Assembly: GCA_009731375.1 (NCBI GenBank)
Contig: BJOX01000167.1
Location: 409,503 to 473,502 of the forward strand
From: Paulinella micropora
Taxonomy: Eukaryota > Cercozoa > Imbricatea > Euglyphida
Reading direction: 5' to 3'
Length of the DNA stretch: 64,000 nt
In this document: piece after piece, positions 28,057 through 36,378 of the stretch
How positions within the stretch are numbered: position 1 is the first letter of the stretch
How the letters are laid out: each line of letters begins with the position of its first letter
The notes under the pieces: generated by a model
Seen by the model: only the letters and a program-made list of their open reading frames with translations
The model's database searches: none
What the model was told of the DNA's origin: nothing
Made by a program: the position numbers and the translations under genes

Positions 28057-30153
28057 ATGTTTGCTCCAAACTGTCCGTGGATCAGCACCCGGCCGGTAGT
28101 AGCGGGCAATTCTCACAAGAGGCCGGCCTGGCTGGATGAATCGCCTATGCCAAAGCGGCTCAAGCGACCGGAAAACCAGGGCCCCGTGGCAGTCTCTGCC
28201 AAGGCCCGCGGCCTCATGCACTACGCAAATCCTAACCTCGGCGCGGCCATGCAGCTGCTGGAGCCGGCGGAGGCGGCGCCGGCAATCGCAGTGCCCGCAA
28301 AGACAGAAGAAGCGAAGGGGCCGAAGGCTGTAGAACAAAAGAAGAAGGAAGAGGAGCCGAAGGCCGCAGAAACAAAAGAGAAGGAAGAGGGGCCGAAGGC
28401 CACAGAACACGACAAGGAGAAGACGGAGGAGACGGAAGAGGGGCCGAAGGCCGACGAGCCAGAGAAGATGGAAGAAGACGAGGAGGGGGAAGAGGAAGAC
28501 GAATCAGGGGTGACCGAGGAGGAAGAGCACGAGCCAGAGAAGGCGAAGGAGGACAAAGAAGAACCGAAAAAGGCCGCAGAGACGAAGGAAGAGGACAAGG
28601 AGCCCCCAAAGGCAGCGGAGACGGAGGATGAGGGTCCAAAAGAGAGCGAGGACGGCCAAGTGGAAGAGGGGCAGGAAGAAGATGAGCCACCCCCTCCTCC
28701 CGCCAAGAAGCCGCACAAGAGCATGCCGCCGTACGTTACGCCACAAACCAGGACCGACGCGGCTGCTCTCCTTCAGGCTACCAAGGACACGCACATCGGC
28801 TCATTTTTTGCAAACCTGCTGGGCGGGTCGGACCCGTTTACCAAATGGAAGGACAAGCTACTCGAGCCCACGGCCGGCGTTCTGGTTCCTAGCCCGTCAC
28901 TCAACCTTGCTCTCTCCCGGCTGCAAGTAGCACTCAACGACTCCAGCCCCGACCCAATCGACGTGGCAGTGGCGATGCACCAGGCCACCGAGCTGTACGA
29001 GGACGAAAAACACGAATATGAGGTGGCCAAGTTAAACGCAGAGACCAACGCCACACTCAAGAAGGCAGAGCAACAAAAGAAGTTGGCTGAAGCGGAGGCC
29101 AAGAAAGTGGAAGCCAAGAAGAAACTCAACGAGTCCGCCAAGGAGAAGCTGGACACCGAGGGAGACTTGTTGGAAACCACTACCCAGGCCGCCAAGCAAG
29201 AGGCAGAGGCCAAGGTCCAAAGAGAAAAGGCCCAGGAGGCAATCGCAAATCTGGACAAATTGACGGCAAAGGCAACACAGGACGCCAAGGAAATGAGCGA
29301 GCTCAAGAGCAAAGTTGCCACGAAGGCCAATTCCGTCAAGCTACAGGAGGCCAAGACTGCGATGCTTGCCCAGATTGACGCGGCCGAGAGCAAGTTAGCG
29401 GAGGCGGAACAAAAGGGGATAATGTCCAAACAACAATTGGCGCAAAAACAGAAAGAGCTGGCTAAACACAAGCAAAAGGTCCTGACTATCAAGGTCGGAA
29501 AGGCGCTCGGCGCCACCAAGGTCGCCAGTGCGCTGGGCACGATCGCGGCCGTCGGTGGAGGGGTCGGCAGCTTGATCGGCGCTCTTGTTGGCGGCTCCGC
29601 TGACGTGGTCGGCACTACGATCGGCAGCGCAGCCAACAGCGCTGCGCCAGGCCTTGGGGGTGGTATAGGCAGCTTGGCGACGGGCGTGGGCAGCGTAGCA
29701 AGTGAAGGAGGCAAGCTGCTCGGGGGCGCAGGAGTAAAACTCATAGAGGGCTTAGGTGGCCTGACAGAAGGCACCGGCAAGCTTCTGCTGACAGGAGCAG
29801 ACATGACAACGGGCACGGTGAAAAACCTCCTGTCATACGCCGTGACCAGCGACACGAGCCACTTACCTCCACAAATCGAGTGGTCAGATGATGGCAAGCA
29901 ACAATTGGCGCAAGAGTTTAAGTACGGCAATGTCGGCGAGCTTCTCGGCACCAATGCCACTGCTGCAGACGCGGCACTATGGATTCTGCATGCCTTGCCT
30001 AACAACCTCACTGATTTCCAGCAAGAGAGGGCCCAGAAACTCGAGAAGGCTATCCAGCAAAAAGACAATGAAGAAATACGGGAGGCATTGTCCGGTCTCA
30101 AGAGCGTCCTCGACGCGGACCAGATCGCGTACGCGTTCAGGGGCACTCAATGA
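28057..30153 (+). CDS. 698-aa acidic/coiled-coil protein with glycine-rich hydrophobic domain
   Basis: I cannot assign a family. Layout: residues 1-80 with an NLS-like PKRLKRPEN and a YANPNLGAAM motif shared with the neighbouring WH2 protein; 85-235 a Glu/Lys-rich acidic low-complexity region; 240-300 a short folded segment; about 310-480 a long Ala/Lys/Glu-rich coiled coil; about 485-600 a glycine-zipper-like hydrophobic stretch (GTIAAVGGGVGSLIGALVGG and similar); then a helical C-terminus. Virion-core tether, membrane-active penetration protein and scaffold are all possible. It is located in the morphogenesis cluster upstream of the capsid gene. Confidence 0.6.
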   Translation: MFAPNCPWISTRPVVAGNSHKRPAWLDESPMPKRLKRPENQGPVAVSAKARGLMHYANPNLGAAMQLLEPAEAAPAIAVPAKTEEAKGPKAVEQKKKEEEPKAAETKEKEEGPKATEHDKEKTEETEEGPKADEPEKMEEDEEGEEEDESGVTEEEEHEPEKAKEDKEEPKKAAETKEEDKEPPKAAETEDEGPKESEDGQVEEGQEEDEPPPPPAKKPHKSMPPYVTPQTRTDAAALLQATKDTHIGSFFANLLGGSDPFTKWKDKLLEPTAGVLVPSPSLNLALSRLQVALNDSSPDPIDVAVAMHQATELYEDEKHEYEVAKLNAETNATLKKAEQQKKLAEAEAKKVEAKKKLNESAKEKLDTEGDLLETTTQAAKQEAEAKVQREKAQEAIANLDKLTAKATQDAKEMSELKSKVATKANSVKLQEAKTAMLAQIDAAESKLAEAEQKGIMSKQQLAQKQKELAKHKQKVLTIKVGKALGATKVASALGTIAAVGGGVGSLIGALVGGSADVVGTTIGSAANSAAPGLGGGIGSLATGVGSVASEGGKLLGGAGVKLIEGLGGLTEGTGKLLLTGADMTTGTVKNLLSYAVTSDTSHLPPQIEWSDDGKQQLAQEFKYGNVGELLGTNATAADAALWILHALPNNLTDFQQERAQKLEKAIQQKDNEEIREALSGLKSVLDADQIAYAFRGTQ

Positions 30154-30198
30154 AAAAAAAAATAAACTGACTGCTTGCCAAAACAAGGAGAGAAAAAA

Positions 30199-30465
30199 AT
30201 GCAACACCTGGCTTTTTTTGATCCGACCTTGGCGCTGGCCTTGGGCAAAGTCAACGAGGCACAGTCGCGCGTCGCGGGGCAGAAACGCCGACAGCAAGAG
30301 GACGCCGAAAAAAAAGCGATCGAGGTCCTGCAGACTACCGTGGCCGAAGCGCCCATTGAGAAAGTGTTTAAGCAACCGGCGATTGCCGATGCCACCATCT
30401 TGCTAGAAGTGACACCAGAACAAGCCGCCCGCTGCGAACAGCAGCTGATTGGCGGCGGCAAATAA
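30199..30465 (+). CDS. Small helical 88-aa protein
   Basis: ATG 30199 follows an A-rich leader. Almost entirely helical by composition (Ala/Gln/Glu/Lys), with no recognisable motif. It sits between the 698-aa protein and a 197-aa unknown in the same direction, so it is probably part of the same late cluster and possibly a minor virion component. Confidence 0.55.
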   Translation: MQHLAFFDPTLALALGKVNEAQSRVAGQKRRQQEDAEKKAIEVLQTTVAEAPIEKVFKQPAIADATILLEVTPEQAARCEQQLIGGGK

Positions 30466-30506
30466 TTAAATTTTTTTTTCTTGTCGGGTGATTGTTAAAT
30501 ACAACC

Positions 30507-31100
30507 ATGAGCAACCGGGGCCCTACCGTGCCGCTAGTCAACACAGGCGAAGAAAAGGCGGCCGCCGCCCAGGCCAACCAAGTCGAGCATGGTACCGAGA
30601 CCCGGCCGATTATCCAGACCGACTCGCTTGCTACCAGCTCGATCATCTACTCGGCCCTGTCCGCCGCGGGTACGGGCCTCGATGAAGCCAAATTCCCTGT
30701 TATCAGCCAGATGAAGACGGTGGCCCAGCGCCTGTCGCAGAACTCGCTGGCTCCTTGGTACAAGGGAGCGGTCCTGCTCGTCGGCACACCGAAGGAGATC
30801 ACTGGCGTGTACGGAGAGGCTTTCTGCAAGAGCAACTGCTGCGCAAATGAAAATGCAGACAAATGGGACGCAAACAACACCAACATGCTACCATGGCTCG
30901 TAGAATTGCGTCGAACCTACGGAAATTCCTGGGAGGGCTGCATGCAAGTGGCGGGTTTCGTGGAACAGTACCAAGCGGCCAAGATCAGAGACGAACAGTG
31001 GGCGCGAATCCCCGCGGTGTCTTCTCTCGATCGCGAGAACGGCTCTGTGCGAGGCTGGAACACCATCCACAAGGCCGGCAATGCCAACATCTTTGAGTAG
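30507..31100 (+). CDS. Unknown 197-aa protein
   Basis: Start ATG 30507, preceded 22 bp upstream by TTCTTGTC after a T-run. Residues 1-40 are low-complexity; 45-80 hydrophobic/helical; there is a Cys pair in KSNCCAN near 113-119 and aromatic-rich segments (PWLVELRRTYGNSWEGC). No family recognised. The position in the virion gene cluster suggests a structural or assembly role, inferred only from context. Confidence 0.55.
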   Translation: MSNRGPTVPLVNTGEEKAAAAQANQVEHGTETRPIIQTDSLATSSIIYSALSAAGTGLDEAKFPVISQMKTVAQRLSQNSLAPWYKGAVLLVGTPKEITGVYGEAFCKSNCCANENADKWDANNTNMLPWLVELRRTYGNSWEGCMQVAGFVEQYQAAKIRDEQWARIPAVSSLDRENGSVRGWNTIHKAGNANIFE

Positions 31101-31110
31101 TCTAAAAAAA

Positions 31111-31118
31111 GAATCTTG
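31111..31118 (+). promoter_or_regulatory. GAATCTTG promoter-like motif
   Basis: It follows a seven-A run, 30 bp before ATG 31149; identical wording recurs at 32335. Confidence 0.5.
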
Positions 31119-31148
31119 GGGCATTGATAGATTAAAAGGGTGATCATC

Positions 31149-31811
31149 ATGACAGACCCTTTCGCCAACTTAGAGCCTCCTCTCGAGACAAAGATCGAAC
31201 AGCCGCCCGCTGTCTCACTCCCCCCTCCTCCGGCCAAGCGGCGCAGGACGGCAGGCCCTTCTCAGGCGAGCCTGGCCCGGCGTCTAGGAGCCGCGCCATC
31301 GTCTGCAACAGGACCAGAAGACCCCGTACTGCGCGATGACCCCAACTACCGACTCTTGTGCGCTTACGGCCGCAGTGCCCTCATTGGTCCCAAGCTCAAG
31401 AAGGCGCACATCAACTGCGACCCAAAGACTCTGCGCAGACTGCCGAGACAGAAGCTGCCGCTGCTGTTGGACGAAGTCGAGGAAGTGCTGGAAGGTGAAC
31501 TGTCGGGCGAGCTAGCGGACGCCGTGCTCAAGCAAGGGCTCGTCTGTCTCGAAAACTTGGTAGCGAACCGGTCGCGTTACCAAATCTCGGGCACGACCGA
31601 GGCCTGCTTCGCCAACGACCGGTGGTGCTTCTTGCTCGAGCGGGCCAAGCTGCGCGCGGGCATCGGGCTACAGCGCCTGGACCCTATGACTGAACTGGCC
31701 CTGCTGACGGCTCAAACGGCCGCCATCACCCATGCCAAGAACACTATGTTTGCAGCACAGCCAGCGAGCCAAGCTACGAATCTGGACGCGCCTGCGCCCG
31801 CAGTTAAATAA
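31149..31811 (+). CDS. Unknown 220-aa helical protein with N-terminal basic tag
   Basis: ATG 31149 is 30 bp downstream of a GAATCTTG motif. Residues 20-35 read PPPPAKRRRTAGP, an NLS-like tag also seen in other putative virion proteins of this element. From residue 60 onward the chain is helix-rich (LRRLPRQKLPLLLDEVEEVL, later EACFANDRWCFLLERAK). I suspect a conserved assembly protein but cannot name the family. Confidence 0.55.
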   Translation: MTDPFANLEPPLETKIEQPPAVSLPPPPAKRRRTAGPSQASLARRLGAAPSSATGPEDPVLRDDPNYRLLCAYGRSALIGPKLKKAHINCDPKTLRRLPRQKLPLLLDEVEEVLEGELSGELADAVLKQGLVCLENLVANRSRYQISGTTEACFANDRWCFLLERAKLRAGIGLQRLDPMTELALLTAQTAAITHAKNTMFAAQPASQATNLDAPAPAVK

Positions 31812-31864
31812 TAAAAAAATTTTATTTTGTTGTACGCCAATTAAACATCTCTCCGAAAAGAAAA

Positions 31865-32329
31865 ATGTCCGAGGCCGTGAGCGATCTGTTCTCGCTGGAA
31901 AACTTTGCCCGGTCAGGCGCGGCGGCCGCTTTTGCCTATGTGGCCGCCCCGGTTGTCATTCAGGGCCCTGCCGTCTTCAACCTCTCGGCCGTGCCCGGCC
32001 TGAGCGGTGTCATGGTCAGCAAGAGCACCGGCCTGGCTGTCGTAGCCTTTGTGACTGCCACTGCTATTGACCTCATTCAAAGTAGGGTCCTTAACCGCAC
32101 CAAGGAGGGCCGCCTGGCCTCTTATCCTTCCCTCGCGGTGCACGTGGCCGGGGGAGGTCTGCTGTTTGCCATGCTACCCAGGCTCATGGGCCGCGGCCAG
32201 CTTGGGATGGTAGGCGACAGCGACGCCGCCAAGCAGCTGTTCTTGATCGGCGCGCTTTCGGAAGTGTTTAGTCAGTACTTCTACGAAGGCTACCTGAACC
32301 CCGCGGGCCAAGGACACTACCGCTTCTAA
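31865..32329 (+). CDS. Multi-pass membrane protein, 154 aa
   Basis: Three hydrophobic segments are visible (about 17-33, 54-71 and 88-106) with short polar loops; the C-terminus (LSEVFSQYFYEGY...) is aromatic. No signal peptide cleavage site is obvious. It is likely an inner-membrane or capsid-associated virion protein, judging from its place between other structural candidates. No family recognised. Confidence 0.65.
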   Translation: MSEAVSDLFSLENFARSGAAAAFAYVAAPVVIQGPAVFNLSAVPGLSGVMVSKSTGLAVVAFVTATAIDLIQSRVLNRTKEGRLASYPSLAVHVAGGGLLFAMLPRLMGRGQLGMVGDSDAAKQLFLIGALSEVFSQYFYEGYLNPAGQGHYRF

Positions 32330-32334
32330 AAAAA

Positions 32335-32344
32335 GAATCTTGTG
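32335..32344 (+). promoter_or_regulatory. GAATCTTGTG promoter-like motif
   Basis: It follows a seven-A run, 20 bp before ATG 32365. Confidence 0.5.
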
Positions 32345-32364
32345 TAGCTAGTCTAGAGTGAAGA

Positions 32365-32661
32365 ATGCCAGTGGAAGAGGAAGCTCTGTTGGCCTGGGCT
32401 CTGATCGTTACAACCGCTATCATCGTGGTCGGCTGTGTGCGCGCCTGTTGCAAGCGGCTCTTGCGCCCATCAATCTCGTGCGACCTCGACAAGCCGCTGC
32501 CCACACACTACGTGACGCTCGATGACATCCTCCGGCGGCCTTACCAAGCGCCAAGCGCTGCAGAAGCTCTTTGCGGACCTGGAGACTGTGCTGGACAACT
32601 GGGGGCTGCTGTCTGCAGGCGAGAGCAAGGACCTGCGGATGCAGTGGAACTTAGGTCTTGA
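32365..32661 (+). CDS. Single-TM protein whose 3' part overlaps the next ORF
   Basis: 98 codons. Residues 8-25 form one transmembrane helix (LLAWALIVTTAIIVVGCV) followed by a Cys/Arg-rich membrane-proximal stretch. After about residue 55 the composition looks like an out-of-frame shadow of the overlapping ORF that starts at 32522. Either the two genes truly overlap by 140 bp or a one-base error or mutation near 32530 splits a single TM-plus-helical protein. The promoter-like motif upstream supports this start. Confidence 0.5.
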   Translation: MPVEEEALLAWALIVTTAIIVVGCVRACCKRLLRPSISCDLDKPLPTHYVTLDDILRRPYQAPSAAEALCGPGDCAGQLGAAVCRREQGPADAVELRS

Positions 32662-32905
32662 GCAGCAAGTTGCGACCGTTGAAAAGTTCTTTTTGCCTGC
32701 CTACAAGGACGGCAAGCTCGCCGCGTACGTCCAGAGCGAAGCTGGCATCTGGTTTGAGCTGGCCGCCAAGACTCGTGCTCCGACTCCCGCCCTGCAACAG
32801 CTGCAGCAAAGATTTCTGGCCAAGCAAAGTCTGGCCAAGGACGCTCAGTTCCTGGGACAAATTGCGCAAGTCATGGAACGCATCTGCCAAGTCATTGTCT
32901 TTTAA
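32522..32905 (+). CDS. Helical 127-aa protein overlapping the preceding TM protein
   Basis: ATG 32522 lies inside the previous ORF in another frame and has no AT-rich leader, so it may be the distal half of that gene rather than an independent start. The content is convincing coding sequence: helix-rich with Leu/Gln/Lys periodicity (LTKRQALQKLFADLETVLDNW). No family recognised. Confidence 0.5.
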   Translation: MTSSGGLTKRQALQKLFADLETVLDNWGLLSAGESKDLRMQWNLGLEQQVATVEKFFLPAYKDGKLAAYVQSEAGIWFELAAKTRAPTPALQQLQQRFLAKQSLAKDAQFLGQIAQVMERICQVIVF

Positions 32906-32951
32906 ATAAAAAAATTTAATTTTCGTGACTTATCAAGTTTAATTAAGAAAG

Positions 32952-33284
32952 ATGGGCAAGCGCACGCGAGAAAGGCACGAGCGGCACACGGCCAAGAAGG
33001 CCGCCCGCAAGGACGCCCGCGCCGCCACCGAACAGCGCATAGGGCGCAGAAAGGCGGAGAGGAGGGAGCGGACCCGCGAAGGGCTGCGGCAGTTTGGCAG
33101 CACTCTCAAGTCAGTCACGGGCTTTTTCGGCAAGCAGATCGACAAGGTGACCAACATCCCGAAAGAAGCGATGGACACCACCAAGCAGCTGGGCGACAAC
33201 GCCGAGGGCGGCCTCAAGTCCATGGCGCTGCCTTTGGCGGTCGGCGCCGCGGCCATCGGGGCCGTCATGATCCTGAAAAAATAA
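32952..33284 (+). CDS. Basic membrane-anchored 110-aa protein
   Basis: The N-terminal 47 residues are extremely Arg/Lys-rich (MGKRTRERHERHTAKKAARK), the middle is amphipathic (LKSVTGFFGKQIDKV) and the C-terminus is a hydrophobic helix (ALPLAVGAAAIGAVMIL, about 92-108). It lies directly upstream of the capsid gene. It would suit a DNA-binding protein tethered to the internal membrane or capsid, or a membrane-active peptide released from the virion; this is an inference from composition. Confidence 0.6.
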   Translation: MGKRTRERHERHTAKKAARKDARAATEQRIGRRKAERRERTREGLRQFGSTLKSVTGFFGKQIDKVTNIPKEAMDTTKQLGDNAEGGLKSMALPLAVGAAAIGAVMILKK

Positions 33285-33325
33285 AAAAAATCTTCTTTGT
33301 CCTTAATATTATACTGCTAACGACG

Positions 33326-35137
33326 ATGTCTTCCGCCACCGTCGTCGTGCCCCCTGCTAGCAAGCAGCAAAAAGTCGCCACAGGCAAGAGAGCGCGCAAC
33401 GGCCAGGAGATCGTGATTGATCCCGAGCACGCCCGCGCGATCAATGCCCGCCCTTGCTGGACGCAGACGGTCATGGCGCCCGCCGCCGCGACCTCGGCGC
33501 TGAGCAACACTGCTTTTTTTAGCTTTATCCTCGAGAACAACCAGTCCGGCGCGATCCACGATGCGACCCTGCGATTTAAGATCACGTTCACGACCAGCGG
33601 CAGCCAGCCGACCGACTCGCGTGTTTTGCCTACTACTCAGTGGTTCGAGCGTATCGAGTACATCGACCGCCTGACGGGCACCGAAATCGCGCGGTACCAC
33701 GGCGACATGATGCACCTGATACTCAATACGCTGTCGCAAGAGGCCATCGACCAGATCGCCGACATGGTCAACATGGACCCCAAGACGGGCAAGGTCAGCG
33801 GCCGCCAGTGGGAGAACAACGACGAGCAGTACTTTTACTTGCCCCTTTTGCACACGTGGATCAACGGCATGGATTTGGACCTCAGCACGCTGCGTGGCGA
33901 CCTCGAAATCAGGTTCTATCCCAGAGGTTCGATCTTCGTGGCGGCCCAGTCGGCAGTCAACGGCCAGTCCGCGCCCGCCGTGCCTTGCACTGCCAGCTTG
34001 AGCGAGATCCGCTTCATCACGGGCTGCACGCAGCTGCCGAACGGGATGCGCCTGGGCCGGAGCCCGCAGAAGATGGGCAAGGTCGCCGAGCAGAAGTACG
34101 TCGACTTTGTGCAGTACACGGCCTACGCCCAGCGCATCAAGCCCTCCGACCGGTTGGCCATTGACCTGGACCAATTCTCGCACCACTCCGGCGGTCTGTT
34201 TGTCTTCATCCGCAAATCAGGCGACCAGACCTCGTACGGAGACGCCACGACCTACTACCCGCAGTACACGTACGACAACACGGGGCGCTTGATGACCTAC
34301 GACATGCTGGGCGACGCGACGACAATCGACCTTGAAGACGTGCACGGCAGATCGCAGATGGGCGAAGGGACCCCGATCGACGAGCGCTTTTTCCGCGAGG
34401 AGACGATGGGCCAACTAGTGCGCAGCTCCTACCTGAAGTCCAACGGCGTGTACCTGATCCCGTTTTCCAACGACCCCAAGGCCATGTTAGACGGCGTGAT
34501 GGACGGTTACAAGACCTTTGTCGGCAACCGCGAGCGCCTGGTGATCAACACCGGCCCCGCGCCGCGCGCCACGGCCATCACGCACAAGTACGGGCCCTTC
34601 TACGCCAACGGCGCGACCTTTGCCGCTTCCGACACCAACCGCCTGATCGTGGACTTCAAGGGAGTGACGGTGGCTATCCTCGATATCGACTCCGGCCTCA
34701 CGTTTGCCAGAATTACCGACCGGCGCTACACTTCGCCCGCCACGGCCGCGCTGACGAACCTCAACACCGTGCTGGCTAGCTCAAGCTGGCTGCGCTCGTG
34801 CGGAGTCAAGATCAAGTTCAGCAACACACGAGCTGGCGCGTCCAACACGGTCGACTGGGAGGTCAGTGCAGCGATGGAGTACACCGCGTCCGTCACGGAC
34901 CTGAACGACCAGCCCATCATCTGGTCCCGCGGCGACGTCCACCAGCTGAAGCTGAAGTTCCAGCAGGCGCCCGACGACACAGGGCCCGCTTACAACGCCC
35001 AGGAAGAGATGGTTGTCACTGCAGTCACTTCCGGCAAGCGCGGAGTCATTGACGGCTTGTATGATGTTACGATCTACAGCGCCTATTTCAAGTACTTGCA
35101 CGAAAGCAATGGTAGCCTGGAGGTGGCCTCGGTTTAA
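33326..35137 (+). CDS. MCP: Major capsid protein, double jelly-roll
   Basis: 603 aa. Beta-rich throughout, with the polinton-like-virus/NCLDV capsid layout: N-terminal arm with basic segment (KQQKVATGKRARNG), first jelly roll (about 55-290) including LENNQSGAIHDATLRFKITF and DLEIRFYPRG, second jelly roll (about 300-595) ending in YDVTIYSAYFKYLHESNG, a C-terminal strand pattern typical of these proteins. Length is within the usual 500-620. It would form the trimeric hexon-like capsomer of an icosahedral shell. An AT-rich leader with AAAATCTTC lies 26-39 bp upstream. No disruption is seen. The family placement is by pattern, not alignment. Confidence 0.86.
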   Translation: MSSATVVVPPASKQQKVATGKRARNGQEIVIDPEHARAINARPCWTQTVMAPAAATSALSNTAFFSFILENNQSGAIHDATLRFKITFTTSGSQPTDSRVLPTTQWFERIEYIDRLTGTEIARYHGDMMHLILNTLSQEAIDQIADMVNMDPKTGKVSGRQWENNDEQYFYLPLLHTWINGMDLDLSTLRGDLEIRFYPRGSIFVAAQSAVNGQSAPAVPCTASLSEIRFITGCTQLPNGMRLGRSPQKMGKVAEQKYVDFVQYTAYAQRIKPSDRLAIDLDQFSHHSGGLFVFIRKSGDQTSYGDATTYYPQYTYDNTGRLMTYDMLGDATTIDLEDVHGRSQMGEGTPIDERFFREETMGQLVRSSYLKSNGVYLIPFSNDPKAMLDGVMDGYKTFVGNRERLVINTGPAPRATAITHKYGPFYANGATFAASDTNRLIVDFKGVTVAILDIDSGLTFARITDRRYTSPATAALTNLNTVLASSSWLRSCGVKIKFSNTRAGASNTVDWEVSAAMEYTASVTDLNDQPIIWSRGDVHQLKLKFQQAPDDTGPAYNAQEEMVVTAVTSGKRGVIDGLYDVTIYSAYFKYLHESNGSLEVASV

Positions 35138-35186
35138 AAATTCTAGATCATGTATTTTAATTATTAAAGCGAGCAAAGTCAAAAAA

Positions 35187-35315
35187 ATGGAACCGCTCGT
35201 GGTAGCAATCATCGCTGTCTTAGTGGTCGGGGTGATTGGGTGCGTGTGTATCCTGTACTTCCCAGTGAGGTGCCCGGACGAGAGAGTGACGGCACCGGCC
35301 GGCCCGGACGTGTGA
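35187..35315 (+). CDS. Tiny single-TM protein, 42 aa
   Basis: Starts at ATG 35187 after a seven-A run. Residues 4-25 are one hydrophobic helix (VVAIIAVLVVGVIGCVCILYF), followed by a short polar tail. It resembles the small membrane peptides often found beside capsid genes in internal-membrane viruses. It is immediately upstream of a strong hairpin. Confidence 0.6.
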   Translation: MEPLVVAIIAVLVVGVIGCVCILYFPVRCPDERVTAPAGPDV

Positions 35316-35325
35316 AAAGGGAAGT

Positions 35326-35395
35326 TTCCCGGGAAAATCGTGACACGACAGATTTGTCGTCTCACGATTTCCCGCGAGAATTTTCTCGGGCGGCC
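35326..35395. terminator. Strong nested hairpins after the capsid cluster
   Basis: A TTTCCCGGGAAA palindrome (35326-35337) leads into a stem: GGGAAAATCGTGACACGACA (35331-35350) pairs with 35355-35373 across a 4-nt loop, with only one or two mismatches. A second hairpin with CCCGCGAGAA and TTCTCGGGCGGG arms follows at once (35371-35393). It may define mRNA 3' ends (as hairpins do in mimiviruses) or be a replication/packaging element. Confidence 0.6.
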
Positions 35396-35475
35396 CACCC
35401 CTGCCACCGGACACGGCAAAAAAAGAATCAGCTGCACCAGTGCAGTTGGATCTCGAGTTTATTGACTAAAAAAAT

Positions 35476-35484
35476 AAATCTTGT
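35476..35484 (+). promoter_or_regulatory. AAATCTTGT promoter-like motif
   Basis: It follows an A-rich tract, 42 bp before ATG 35527 of the HMG-like gene. Confidence 0.5.
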
Positions 35485-35526
35485 ATTGCCCTATCATCAA
35501 CAAAGGACAAAGGCAAAAAACTAGAG

Positions 35527-35823
35527 ATGTCTTCCAACTGCGCGACTTGTGGACACGCTACCACCGCTGCTGCTCCCGCCAAGCCCGAGCGCAAGCCTCG
35601 CGCGCCGTCCGCATACAACACATTTTTCAAGGAGCAGATGGCCACGCCCGAAGTCAAGGCGATGGCTCATAAGGAACGCATGGCGTACATCAGCTCGAAA
35701 TGGAACCAACACAAGGCGGCTGCTCCTGCTCCTGCTTCTTCCGATGCACCCCAACAGCAATCGGTACAGGCAGCGAGCGACGCGCTCCCTGCTGGACGCC
35801 CCGCGCTTGTCCGATCCCTTTAA
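35527..35823 (+). CDS. YABBY/HMG-box-like DNA-binding protein
   Basis: 98 aa. An N-terminal CATCGH motif (C5xxC8-x-H10) precedes the HMG-type segment KPRAPSAYNTFFKEQMA (23-39) and KERMAYISSKWNQHK (49-63), matching the first two helices of HMG/YABBY domains. Similar short proteins occur in many large algal viruses. It would bend or coat viral DNA or act in transcription. The last 35 residues are low-complexity and its 3' end overlaps the convergent RuvC gene by about 134 bp, so the C-terminus of one of the two may be dispensable. Confidence 0.75.
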   Translation: MSSNCATCGHATTAAAPAKPERKPRAPSAYNTFFKEQMATPEVKAMAHKERMAYISSKWNQHKAAAPAPASSDAPQQQSVQAASDALPAGRPALVRSL

Positions 35824-36334
35824 CGAGCGCGGCGAACGCGAGACCGAAGGCGTCGCTCAGATGATCTGACTCTGTGAGGCATCTAGTCTCGCCCGTAACG
35901 CTGAACGATTCTATTAAATTTTGAGCCAACACTTTAGACTGTACCTTGTACTTCCCTTTAACTCGACCGGATATGGTCGGCGTAAGTGAGAAGAAGCACG
36001 AAAACTTGAATGAGCTCTGATAGTAAAGCAGCTCCTTAGCACCGAGACTGAGCATAGTTGCGCCAGCAGCCGCTTGAATGAGCAGATTGTCCGGATTGGT
36101 ATTTGCTCTCCCGAAGTTTTGATCTTCCACGACGCAGACGTCGGCGTTATACAGTTCCTCAATCGCGCTAAGGCACGCGAACAGGGACTTGGTCTTAAAC
36201 GAGTCAGTGTCGTCCTGTCTGGCTATGCTTAGCACACTGGCATACGTGACTGAGATGGCGTTGGTGTTGTTGTCCTTTTCGAGCACGACCACTCCAAGAT
36301 TTCTCAATCCCGGATCGATTGACACAATCTTCAT
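35690..36334 (-). CDS. RuvC-like Holliday junction resolvase (poxvirus A22-type)
   Basis: 214 aa from ATG 36332-36334 (a longer frame upstream is an AT-rich Lys run). Catalytic acids are all present: Asp7 in IVSIDPGLRNLG, Glu70 in CVVEDQ, Asp157 and Asp161 in ESDHLSDAFGLA. This is the RNase-H-fold resolvase used by poxviruses and other nucleocytoviruses to cleave branched or concatemeric DNA. The C-terminal 45 residues beyond the catalytic helix are low-complexity and overlap the HMG-like gene. With a telomere-resolvase-like enzyme also encoded, the genome may have two ways of processing replication intermediates. Confidence 0.9.
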   Translation of the reverse strand: MKIVSIDPGLRNLGVVVLEKDNNTNAISVTYASVLSIARQDDTDSFKTKSLFACLSAIEELYNADVCVVEDQNFGRANTNPDNLLIQAAAGATMLSLGAKELLYYQSSFKFSCFFSLTPTISGRVKGKYKVQSKVLAQNLIESFSVTGETRCLTESDHLSDAFGLAFAALVKGIGQARGVQQGARRSLPVPIAVGVHRKKQEQEQPPCVGSISS

Positions 36335-36378
36335 TCCTTTTTTGTTTTTTAATAATGCAAGACGAACTTTCTTTTTTT

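Noticed and set aside
28773-30146. 457-codon minus-strand frame opposite the 698-aa protein
   Set aside because: It is a shadow of a biased GC-rich gene; its Ser/Ala/Leu composition and lack of an upstream motif argue against coding.
33317-34186. 289-codon minus-strand frame opposite the capsid gene
   Set aside because: It is a shadow ORF from high third-position GC in the capsid gene.
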